64,000 nucleotides of DNA, taken from NCBI GenBank assembly GCA_036346405.1, contig CM070567.1:45495633-45559632 (forward strand), given 5' to 3'. Below the pieces are notes generated by a model. That model was given only the letters and a program-made list of their open reading frames with translations. It made no database searches and was not told the DNA's origin. A program made the translations under genes and the position numbers. The stretch is from Phyllostachys edulis (taxonomy: Eukaryota; Streptophyta; Magnoliopsida; Poales; Poaceae). How positions within the stretch are numbered: position 1 is the stretch's first letter; each line of letters starts with the position of its first letter. Positions 44,501 to 55,202 of the stretch are shown here, piece after piece.

Positions 44501-45057
44501 TTCAAAGAAACTATTTACTTTATTTATTTATGGTCTTTTAAATTACGTATTTCAATCTATTTACCTTATTTATCGTCAATACTGCTTTCTGCAAAAGAAC
44601 CATACAACTATTCCTTTGTTCAAGCCTTGCATGAATATTAAATGCATAATGTTTTCCTATGACTTGTTGAGGACTTTCTGTACTCACGAGTTCAAATTCT
44701 GTTGCTCAGTTGAAGAATATCAAGCTGCTCAAGGGTTCTATGAATAGGAGTTTTGTGAAGGCTTTGAGGATTAGGATGCGTTCTCCACTCGATTGCATGT
44801 AGGCATGTTGATTGGTCTTTCCAAGTTTTTTCCGTTCCGCTGCAAGAGTTCATTTGTTTCTTTACCCCTGTGTGGCAAGTTAAGTAAACATTGACCATAA
44901 GGTCCAGTTATTATTACTATTTGTTATTTAAGATCTTTTTAGTTAAATCGATAAATAGATGGTATTTTATCGATGTTTCTTGTGTGAACTAGCTACTGAT
45001 CTGGGACTAGTTCAGAATATACAGAGGGGTTCAGATGTGTAAATCCGGGTCCTAAAA
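41514..45057 (+). mobile_element. Solo LTR of a TGTAACATCC-type gypsy family (3.5 kb)
   Basis: Starts TGTAACATCCCAAAA and ends CGGGTCCTAAAA (terminal CA mutated). The duplication ctata is at 41509-41513 and 45058-45062. It inserted next to a TATA-like cactatataagg in an older LTR. It shares the gtgtacaac...ctattcgaatagcc block (44255-44310) with the other LTRs of this type. The Ser/Leu/Pro-rich open frames at 41742-43488 lie in the pyrimidine-rich LTR middle and show no protein family; I do not call them genes. Confidence 0.88.
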
Positions 45058-45062
45058 CTATA

Positions 45063-46225
45063 TAAGGACGTATAAGTGATGGATATATCTCTTGGAGACC
45101 AAATCACCTCTTGGAGACCAAATCACATCCATCTAGGTACTTTCTATTGCAAGTTCTTGAGTTTGCCCGATTTTGGTGGAAGAAAGAGTGATTTTGGGGG
45201 TTTTGCTCGTGAGGGCTTTTGGCTTGATTCTTCATATGATTGAGGGTGCTAGGATATGTGGAAAACTATTCTTAACCATCTTGGATTGATTCTTCTCACG
45301 AGAATCTCTCAATCATCGTTTTCGTATTTTGCTTGGTTTTGGTGCAACCTTCACTCAAAGAAAAAAATGTCGGAACTTTGGCAAAGATTTTCTAGATATT
45401 TGATTGGAATTGGTTCCTAACATCCTAGAGAAGGTGTGTTTTATGTTTAATGAAGTTTAGAGTTGTGGATCAAAAGTTGGATCAATTTGTGATTATGAAA
45501 TGGTGCTAAAATTCAGTTCAGGGCTGATTTTACTGTTCACCCGGTCTGATCACTACTGTTCATCTGGTCTGACAAGTCCAATGGAGATTTTGGCGAGTCT
45601 TGAGCTTCTTGTTGCCTTGTTCTTGTTTGAATGATTCTCTTTGATCTTCATAGATTCACATAACTATTGGAGTGAAAGAACATTGAAAGACAAGATTTTA
45701 GAGAGGTCGTTGATTGTGTTACGCCTATTCAACAGCCCTTCTAATCGCCTCCTCGGTCCAACATGCCCGGTTCTTGAGCACTCTTCCCTAAAATGGATAA
45801 AGATGAGAACTTTGACAATAATTCTTGAAATTGTTGGTTGGAATAGGTTCCAGATATCCTAGGATAGTTGTGTTTTAAATTTGTTTTGATTCGAACCAGT
45901 AGATCGAAAATTAGGCAGAATTCCCTATTTGAAATCATGCTGTTTTCAGTTTGTCATCAGGGGAGCGGTCTGATCGCTTGGGTGTTGCCGGTCAGACTAG
46001 CCACCGGTCTAGCAGCTCAACAGTTGGCGGTCAGACCGGTCTAGCACTGGTACTTGCAGTTTTCTTTGGTTGTTGCTTGTGAGTATTGGTTTCCACTGGT
46101 CGCAAGTTCAATCTTGATCTTCTTAGCTGTCCATAGCTATTGAAGTAAAAAGATTGCTGAATACCTAAGGGGAAAATTATCGGAGTCATTAACCCCCTCC
46201 TCTGACTGTCGTTACCGATCCTACA
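45063..46225 (+). other. Remnant of an older copia-like LTR, right part
   Basis: The stretch ends accccctcctctgactgtc...gatcctaca, closely resembling the end of the Sirevirus LTR (accccctctagtcgg...gatcctaca). It contains ggtctgatcac and ggtcagactag motifs similar to those near 38890. Its TATA-like box would be the site split by the 41514-45057 solo LTR. A tandem duplicate (tcttggagaccaaatcac) lies near 45092-45128. No gene. Confidence 0.5.
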
Positions 46226-46369
46226 ACTATATTTACTATTTGTGATGGAGCGGATTTATAGTCCCCAATGGTACAGTTTTTTTTAAAAGTTTTTATAATG
46301 TTGAAACACCTAAGGCAAGATAAAGTGCAAAAAGCCCATATGGTTTATAAGATAAAGTGATTAAAAGTG

Positions 46370-46612
46370 TGAACCTTGAAATGCCCGGATAGCTCTGAAC
46401 CTGTAAATGCGAGCTTATAAGATCTATATTGACTTCATGTCACGAGGGACTAGGGAGATGTTCATGTTACTGGCTTGGATTCATCGTCCATCCTCTTCAG
46501 ATCGAAGTAGGAACCATCACCATGTTTATGAAGGAAAGAAGATACATTCATGATCCTGCTTTGCAGACCCGTCTCATCTTGTCTATCAGGAGATTCGTCG
46601 GCAACAAATGCC
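46370..46612 (-). pseudogene. TIC32-like short-chain dehydrogenase, copy 3 remnant
   Basis: Exon 4 (46612-46471) still reads GHLLPTNLLIDKM; after a 16-bp deletion and frame change it reads MNVSSFLHKHGDGSYFDL. Its acceptor is tag and its donor gtaaca. Exon 5 has lost about 60 bp, leaving only its end (46372-46395). No other exon was found. Same orientation as copies 1 and 2, and the most decayed of the three. Confidence 0.75.
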
Positions 46613-47127
46613 CTATTTCCGAGGGATCGGATCAGATACTACATAAAATAACTTTCTCTTTTCTAATGAGGAATCGGCTCAGCAAGTTAGAGATTTGGGA
46701 CAACATGAGGCCTCTTTTATATAGTCAAGAAAACTAATATAATCAGGGAGCGAGTGCCTACTAACACATTCACTAGAACAATACAAGTCTCGATAAATAA
46801 GCAACTCAGCAAAATTTAGAGAAGCATAATCTACAGCTAGCTAGCTTGCATGAGCTAGGAAAAGGTTGCACACTTGAATTTCCTTTCTAGCTACAGTATA
46901 TACAAACCGCCTCTCCTTCGCATAGAAAAAGAATCGAAACTGATAATTTTGGATGTGTGTGGATGGCTATATATATAGGGCTCGGTCGGTTGATGGAAGC
47001 GCCAACGAGTACCTAGCGGTGGCCGTTGATCATCTGTCTAATTATCTAAATAATCAGCATAAACTATACGCTTCTATTCAATTGCCACACTAGTAATTTT
47101 AGCTAATTAAAAAGTCATGATTCCCTA
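46613..47127. other. Intergenic sequence between dehydrogenase copy 3 and a CACTA element
   Basis: AT-rich, no gene recognised. It contains a tatatatagg motif near 46971 without a coding sequence behind it on either strand. Confidence 0.6.
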
Positions 47128-47944
47128 CACTACTACAAAAAGGCTAATACTGGACGTCTCATCACAGACGATTGACGGTTTTTGTTTAGCGACCGTCTGT
47201 GTTACTGGCTGCACTAAGAACCGTCTGTAAAGAGATAATATCACAGACGGTTCATGTTGAAAAACTTTCCGTCCTCATCATAGACGGTTTGTATTAAAAA
47301 CCGTCTGTGATAAGTATCTCCCGATTTTACCAGACTCTGTGATTTGAAATGTCAAACTCTATGATTTTATCATGACTTGAAATGCTTTACTCTGTGATTT
47401 TACCATGACTTGAAATGCCTTACTCTATGATTCGCGGAAGTGTTTGAACGCTGGCACGGGAGACGAAATGTTTTAGTACTGTCCTTATATATTATACCCA
47501 CCCCGCTTTGTCTTCCGTCAATCTCTCCCTCTCCCCTCCTCACGCCGAGCTCCGGCAACCGTCCTCGATTCCCCGGCGTGGTTCGGCGAGGAGACGTAGC
47601 TGACGACAACGATGATGAGGAGGGACGCACAAGAGCTCCATATCTGCCACAGGAGGTCGACACGCGTTCACAGCCTGCTGTTTCACGATGCCTCCGGTGA
47701 GCGGGGCGCTGCGACTCGACTAGTATCGCCAGATATGGCCGCCCCCCATCTTGGCCTCAGGTGGGCACGAAGTTTTACCCCTAAATCCCCATCCAGGTTT
47801 CCTTCTCACTTTGATTTCATCTCCTCCATCCTGTCAGATTTCGTTCTCAGTGAGGACCGCCATCTATGGTCGATAAGGGAGGCCGATTTGATTCGAGATG
47901 GACGCCTCTACTTGACCTCGTCCTCATCAGAGAGTGAGCCATTG

Positions 47945-47985
<41 letters not shown>

Positions 47986-48306
47986 CTTTTAATTACCTTC
48001 TTGCAAACTATCGAAAGAGCATATGGAAACTACTGTCCAGTAATTGATTCGTTTGGCTCTAAATTCGATTTTTTTTGCAATAGAAAAAACTATCACAGAT
48101 GGTTTTTTACTAAAAAACCGTCTGTGATAGTCTATTTTCACTGATGGTTCTGAACAAGAACCGTCTGTGATAGCTTTTTTCACAGACGGTTCAAAAATTG
48201 TCTGTGATGATCTCATATCATTATTGATCTATAAACTCAGACGACTCACAAAACCGTCTGCGATGATATTTTTGAACCGTCTGTGAAGACCTTTTCTGTA
48301 GTAGTG
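47128..48306. mobile_element. Small non-autonomous CACTA element (1.2 kb)
   Basis: Ends CACTACTACAAAAAGG and CTTTTCTGTAGTAGTG are the same terminal pair as the 34744-38197 element, in reverse order. The duplication cta is at 47125-47127 and 48307-48309. Subterminal cacagacggtt arrays are at 47165-47315 and 48095-48300. The interior has a TATA-like motif (cttatatattata, 47484) and an open frame at 47612-47992 whose end is a (GA)n microsatellite (47950-47982). No protein family is recognised. Confidence 0.92.
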
Positions 48307-48316
48307 CTAAATTGTC

Positions 48317-48693
48317 GAACTTTTTTATTATTATTAATTAACCTTTTTTTGAATTTTATTTTAAAGTTAACCCCCGACGCACTTTATTTCCAATTCTAAC
48401 CCTTTTGGTCACGCCATGGGTGGTGGCGTGACAAAACAACACTGTCACGCGCCAGGATAAGTCCCCAAAATAGCACTTTTTGTCACACCACTGGTTGTGG
48501 CGTGACCAAATAACATTGTCACGCTACTTTCAGTGGCGTGACAAGAGTTTGACCAGAAATGGGCTGGCGTGACAGTGTTATTTTGTCACGCCACGGGTAG
48601 TGACGTGACCAAAGGGGTTAGAAATGAAAATAAAGTGCGCCAGAGGTTAACTTTGAAATAAAATTAAAAAAGGTTAATTAATAAAAAAAATAC
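48317..48693. mobile_element. Mutator-like MITE (377 bp), copy A
   Basis: Begins gaacttttttatta and ends aataaaaaaaatac, with a perfect 9-bp duplication taaattgtc at 48308-48316 and 48694-48702. The interior is highly palindromic, with repeated gtcacgccac/gtggcgtgac. The 9-bp duplication fits the Mutator superfamily. A close relative lies at 61506-61878. Confidence 0.88.
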
Positions 48694-48702
48694 TAAATTG
48701 TC

Positions 48703-49045
48703 ACATTTATGGATCATCCGTATAAATGATCACACCATTTTCTCACCTCTATTGTGTTGCAACATCAACATTATTGCTATTTTGGTCTAAATAAACATTA
48801 TAGCTATTTGTAAATTAAAAATGAAATGATCTTAGTGACACTACGTGCATGCTTACTTAGGTAATTCAGTTTCACTATAGGTTTATAGACTTGCTAATTT
48901 AATTTTCGAGTTTATGGACTAAGTGCTACTTCACTTCAAGTTTAGTAAGCTCCAATACAATTTTCTTTAAACGCATACGTGCGACATACTAGTGTAAAGT
49001 GTTCCTCACAATGAGGGATTGGCATCTCTACATGGCGAAGATTGC
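48703..49045. other. Intergenic sequence
   Basis: AT-rich; nothing recognised on either strand. Confidence 0.6.
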
Positions 49046-49053
49046 TATGGTAG

Positions 49054-50106
49054 CAGGGTTAAAAAAACCGACCGAAAATCATCCGATTTTCGAAAAAAAC
49101 CGGTTTGATCAGGTACCCCTGGTAAAAATGCAAATCGAGTTTGAAAAAATTGGCCCAACTTGAATTGAGACCCGGCCCAAACTGGCCCATTTGACCTCCT
49201 CTATAGTTTGCCCTAGGTCCCACAGTGTGTGGACATCGATCCCCTTTCTAGCGGCTGGAATTTCATCCCCTTCCCGAGCGCACTTTCTTCCTCCTCTGCC
49301 TCTCCATTCTTTGTCTCTCAGCCAAATCAGTGGCACATGGAGGTGGAGGGAAACATCTCTGGCTGGATTTGACCCATCTCAAGCTCCTCCACGGCCCCTC
49401 GCATGGAGCCATGGAGGGCACTGGCGGCGCAGTCTCGGGAAACGACGACAGGGGCAGAGGCCAGGATGACGGCAAGTGCAGTAGTGGTACGCATACTAGA
49501 GAATCGGCATCAACGATAGCGACTAGGTACTACACTATGTTGGTTGGTTGATTTTGTTCTTCAGCATGAGACTTGTTCTTCATCACTAGATACTTGTTCT
49601 TCAGCATTCAGAAGATACAATGTCACTTCGTGACTTTTGTTGATGGAATTATGGATTTACTAGCATTTCGTGTCGATGTGTGGACTTTGGACTGTACTTT
49701 ATTATTGTTGATAGACCGGTCATGGACTTTGTTGATGAGATCTATTGATCAACTTTGTTATTTGCTAGTTCCTGACCGGTCATGGACATTTGCTGATGGA
49801 TTGTGTTCAATACTTGAATTTACATGCATCGTTATGATGCTTTCTGAATTTACTTGAATTTCTGATGCTTCTCTGTTGTCTATTCTGGTCAATTATGATG
49901 CTTCTCATCAATTTCTAGTACGCACTTCTGTCTCTATTCTGTCTCGGTTCTGTCCAATTTTGGTCGATTATCACCGATTTTCACTCGAAATTTATTTGAA
50001 TTTCAAAGTTTGGTTTGAATTTTTTGACCGAATTTTTTCGAAAATCGCTAAAAGTCGGTTCTACCGGTGACCCGGTAAAATTTGAAAACCGGTTATCAAA
50101 ACCCTG
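49054..50106. mobile_element. Non-autonomous hAT-like element (1.05 kb)
   Basis: Ends cagggtt and aaaaccctg, each followed inward by A-rich sequence and accgg-type motifs. Flanks tatggtag (49046-49053) and tatgatag (50107-50114) match at 7 of 8 positions. The frames inside (49191-49551 and 49573-50070) show no transposase features. Confidence 0.8.
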
Positions 50107-50114
50107 TATGATAG

Positions 50115-50360
50115 AGGACGAAGGTAAAAATCGCCAATAGTTGTAGAATTTATATTTCTATTATTACACTTTTGAGTTTTGAAGTCCTATCAGTCTCATA
50201 AACGATCTCCTTAATTACCGGTGCATGTTGTTTTGCTGTCAGAATTTGTTTGTGCTTGTCTAAAACTAAAGGAAATTAGCTTGATGCTGAATGACTAGAC
50301 CGGTGAGACAAGAAATATAAAAAATTGACCTGAAGAGGAAGGCATGGTTGTAAGTCCAAA
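50115..50360. other. Short intergenic stretch
   Basis: Nothing recognised. It joins the hAT-like element to the minus-strand LTR. Confidence 0.5.
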
Positions 50361-50498
50361 TGTTGGGACCCAATAATACGATTCAGGAACTCTCTGCGTA
50401 TTCTGAACTAATCCCAGATCAGTTGCTAGCTTATATAGAAAACAATGATGAAATATCATCTATTCATTCCATTTAACTAAAAAGTTCTCAAAGTAATA

Positions 50499-50534
<36 letters not shown>

Positions 50535-51048
50535 TGAACCTTATGGTCAACATTTACTTAACTTGCCACGCAGGGCTAAAGAAAGAAACAAACTTTTGTA
50601 GCGGAACAAAAAGCTTGAAAAGACCAATCAATATGTCCACAAAAAATTAAGTGGAGAACACATTCTAATCTGCAAAACCTTCATAGTACTCCTGAGCGAA
50701 GAACTCTTGAGCAGCTTGATATTCTTCAACTGATCAACAAAGACGTAAAGCTGTGAGTACATCAAGCACTCAGCAAGTCGTAGGGAAATATATGCAAATA
50801 ATATTCATGCAAGGCTTAACAAAGGTTAGCTATATGGTTCTTTTGCAGAAATCAGTATTGACAATAAATACAATACATAGATTGAAATGCGTAATTGAAA
50901 ACAATAATAAATAAATAAACAATTATTTTGAAACAACCAGTGAACTACCCATTCACTCCCCAAGACAAACCACCAAGTGAAATACCTGTTCACCAAACAA
51001 ACATTATATTCATCAAGTGAACTTCCGATTCACACTCCGACATATTTT

Positions 51049-53175
51049 GGCCCTGTTTGGTAGAGCTCTAGATTCTCATTTTCCAGATTCTGCTCCTGAT
51101 TCTCTGATAATCCACTTCTCTGAGATCTGGAGCTATGTGTTAAAAGCGTTTGGCTGGTAGGTTGGCTCCCAAATCCATATGAGAGGGATTTGAGGCAAAT
51201 AGACCATGTTACCCCTAGTTGTAATAATTCAATTGTATTTGTGTGTTTCTTCTATGTATTTGTACATAAATTATAGAATTTTTTGCTCTTAATTTGTTTA
51301 GACCATGTGAATGTATATACGTTGTATCTTTACACAATGCCAGGTTATGTTGATGGATTTCGTAATCAATGTACTATCAGTAGATGTAGGCCTTCTCGAT
51401 TTTTTTTGACAACAGATTAGTTATCAATGAATTGAGTAGAGTCAGTAGAGGCGAGCTATTCAAGGTACCGTTAGAAATGAAACAATTCTAGATCTGAAAT
51501 ATTGTGAGCTTCTTCAAGCCTTTAGATAATAAGCAATGTAACACTGTAGTTGCAGTCCAGTTCAGAAAAAATTACAGGGCCTTTAGATAATAAGCAATAA
51601 TAAGCTTTGTAGTTGCAGGTTTATTTACTTGTATGTTGTATCCTAACACCAGTGCTATGAATTACAGGGTCTAGAAGAATTTTTCCAGAGTTGTCCATCA
51701 ACTGTATACCATTTCTGTATGGTAGAGTTGTTATCCAATTGCAGCTGTAGGCGACACTTCCATACGAGGTTGTGGATAAAACTGAGAGTAAAACTGAAAA
51801 AAATTAAAGGGCCTTTAGATAATAAGCAATAATAAGCTTTGTAGTTGCAGGTTTATTTACTTGTATGTTGTATCCTAACACCAGTGCTATAAATAGTAGA
51901 TGGACTACTGTTCTATAACAAATTGAAATTCCTTCTCTCATCCGCATAACAAATTGACAAGTTGCGATGTGAATAGTAGATGAAAGCATATATTTGTTTT
52001 TTTGGGTTCTTCTCAACGACAGATTAAGCACAATGGAGTAATGGACATGCTATGCTAGGAAGAAAAGGTATAACACTTGTATTATTTGTCGACAACATGC
52101 TTTGGAAACCAATGAGCACCTCTTCTCTACATGCCAATTAGCTTGGCACCCAAGCTAAATTGAATTACGCCATAAGTAATTGAAACTTGACAAGGAAATA
52201 AAACAAAGCATTTATGCTAAAGATGGAAATCTTGATTAGCACTAACCGTAAACATAGCAATGACATAACGAATAGCACATATGTTAGCTAAATTTGATTG
52301 AGGCAAGTATATCCTTGTTCACAAAAGTTAAAACAACCAAAGATTCATCAGGTTCATCAGGTACGAGATGAACCAAAGATGCACTCCAAAATCCAACAGT
52401 TTGTCAATGTCAACCTAGTCGGCCGGTGCCTCCAACAAGATCAAGCACCATCTTCGCCGCCTCCTTCATCAGTTCATCAGTGCGAGATGAGGGCACGCAG
52501 ATGGATCAGATGGTAATCTCATCTTGGGGCTCCAAACTCATGGCGGCGCCTCTCCGCTCGGGAGTGCACGGCGGATGAGCCGTGGCGCTGGAGCGCCGTT
52601 GGGAGGCGCTGAGACGAAACAAGAGTAGGGAGGCAAGGGGGCTACGGATCTAGCACTATACCTTCACAGAGGCTAGACTTCTCCAAAGCGGTGCTCCGGA
52701 TCTGGCGGCCAAGATGAAGGATCGGCGGGAGGAGGCGGCGACGGAGGCGGCGCGCCGAGGCCGACGCCACTTTCGCTTTGTCATGCGGCGACGGAGGCGG
52801 CAGGCCGAGGCCGACGCGGGTTTGGCGGCGCAGCCGAGGACCCATGGGAGGAGGCGGCGGACGGCGGCGGCGGCTGAGTGATGCTCGCGTCGCTCGAGGA
52901 GAAAGAAAGAAGAAACGCTTTGAGAAGAATGCAGGGTACGCCACGGGGCAAGTAATGGCATTTTATGTAAATAACTAGAACTTCAATGGGTATTTTTGTT
53001 TATCAAGTTGGATTCTCAGAAGAATCCAAGGAAAGACTGCTTCTCCTCGCTAGTGTATTTTTTAGACAGCTCCACGCGAGAATCAGAATCGGGTGTTTTG
53101 AGAATCAGGGTGTTTGGTACGGCTCCATGAGAATCAACTGAGAAGCTGGGAGTAGAAGCTGTACCAAACAGGCCC
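51049..53175. mobile_element. PIF/Harbinger-like element (2.1 kb) nested in the minus-strand LTR
   Basis: Inverted termini are GGCCCTGTTTGGTA and its near-complement taccaaacaggccc, flanked by ttt on both sides (51046-51048 and 53176-53178). The empty site is readable in the related LTR at about 44350. It holds a 100-bp direct duplication (about 51573-51670 and 51797-51895) and a GC-rich minus-strand stretch (52540-52960) of gcggcggcg type. No transposase motif was recognised, so it is probably non-autonomous. Confidence 0.75.
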
Positions 53176-55202
53176 TTTATAAGAAACTCTACCCCTCGTG
53201 TGAAATCATCAGACGCGTCCATAACCGCGGACACGGCTATTCGAATAGTTTTACACTCTGCAGAGGTTGTATAGCTTTAACCACAAGAGATAATCAAATT
53301 ATAATATCGACTCACACACTTTCGTAGGTGTGCGACTAAGAGATTATCACAAGGTCTTTACAAAGCTCTACTTTACAGCCCCGGTTATGCTTGCTAAGGT
53401 TTCAACACTGAATGTCTTTTTGACCAGACAGGGCCCCCTCTTGCGCCAAACACAACCAAAATAGAACCAAATCAAAACGTTGCTAATTAGTTAGCCAGGT
53501 CCCACCCATACAAGACATGTGGTTGTACAGTTAAGGCCCAGTTCAATGGCGCACAAGATTAAGTCCTTGACAAGTTACTCAGGCGATCATACCACAACCC
53601 ACAACGTGTTAAATCCACACCCTCAATCCACCAACCACTCGCTCGAGCAAAAACCATTTTGTTTAACCAAGACCAATGACATACCCTGTCATGGTACACA
53701 AATTTTTAATAAGAGTGGCTAACCACCATGATTCCATATATCATTAAGTCAAGATTAATCATTATGACACATGTGATAATGAACCCATCGTAACTAAGCT
53801 TGACTAAGCATTTATACGATACCCATGTTGGTGATACAAATATGTCCAACTAAAATTATCTATGCTAGGGTGACAAAGGATTCATAGCATTCAAATAATC
53901 AATGGAGGCATAATGACAACATGTGATAGCTAATTCCAAAACAATTTGTATAAAGATAGCATGCAATTGTATAAAACAATATTCTTTTGAAATCATAGGT
54001 TCAATACGATCAAAGGACTATGGCTTGCCTTGGAATAAATTTTGGGATTGATCTTGATCTTCGTGCACTCCTTCTTGCTCAAAACTTCCTGAAGAATCAA
54101 CGTCTACTCGCAAACAAAGCAAATAAGCCAAGTAAATACAAAATAGAGATAAAACAAACTCTAAAAATTAAATAAAAATTTCAGATAAATAGAGCTCGAA
54201 TTTAGATGAATTTAGAAATTTGAATGGGCTCAATCGGAGTTCGGATAAAGAAGATATGGCTTCTGGAAGATCAAAACCCTAAGAAATACCCTAAATTGGA
54301 TTTTCTGAATTATTTCTCTATTGAAAAAAATGGATTATGACGCAAGCGGATGTCAGCAAGGGATTTTTAGTCGAAAAGAAAAAGAAAAGGAAATTGGAAA
54401 TTCCTTCTAACATGTGGGACCCACACGTCATCGAGACGGCTCACGGTGAACTTGGTTCACCGAACCAGGGTTTTGGGTTTAAATCTAGACATGCCACGCG
54501 TGCATCGACGTGTCGGCCACGCGGTTGACACCGAGGCATAAGGGATGATGTGGAGGCCGAGCTGGACGGCCACACAAGCGACACGTCAGCTCGACGGCGT
54601 GGAGGCTCTAGTTCCCAAGGTCACCGATGAACGGCGCTTCCTCGCCGGCGGTGAAGGGGCACAACGAGTAGAGGACGTGACGGGGAACTCAACGGTGGAC
54701 TCACTGGTGCTCGGGGATGACGAGGATGGCCGGCGGCGAGGTTTATGCGGAGATTGGGTTACGGGCTCGACGGAACTAGGGTTCCGAGGACTCTTCGACG
54801 AAACCAAGGTGACAGGGGTGTAGCCCTCGTCCTTGTGAACTCGAAGGAGGCGGAGGCGAGGCTTCACCGGCTTCAACGACGACGGAAGAGCTCACCGTAG
54901 TTGCGGCGACAAGATTACTTCCCCGAGTTTCTTTGGCTGCTAGGGCTTCGCTCCAGGGCTAAGGTGGTTGGGTATGGGGATGCTGAGGCCAAGGGATCTC
55001 GATCCCCTTTTATACGGGCAGCCAAGAGGAGTCCAAGGCGACAACGATGAAGGAGGTTCACGCGGCGACGATGGGAAGGAAAGACAAGGAGTCCGGGTTG
55101 GGGATGATGATGACATGGCCATCTGGGGCCCAGTCGATAACGAGAGAGGCTCGGACGCGGTCACGTGACAAACAATGCGGCAGAAACCGACAGGTGGGAC
55201 CG

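Noticed and set aside
46613..47127. Further exons of dehydrogenase copy 3
   Set aside because: No exon 1-3-like sequence could be recognised upstream of its exon 4.
47612..47992. 126-codon frame in the small CACTA element
   Set aside because: Ends in a (GA)n microsatellite giving Arg-Glu repeats; the rest matches no family. Possibly captured, but not supported.
52642..52978. Overlapping Arg/Gly-rich frames on both strands
   Set aside because: gcggcggcg-type repeats in the PIF-like element; no transposase motif.
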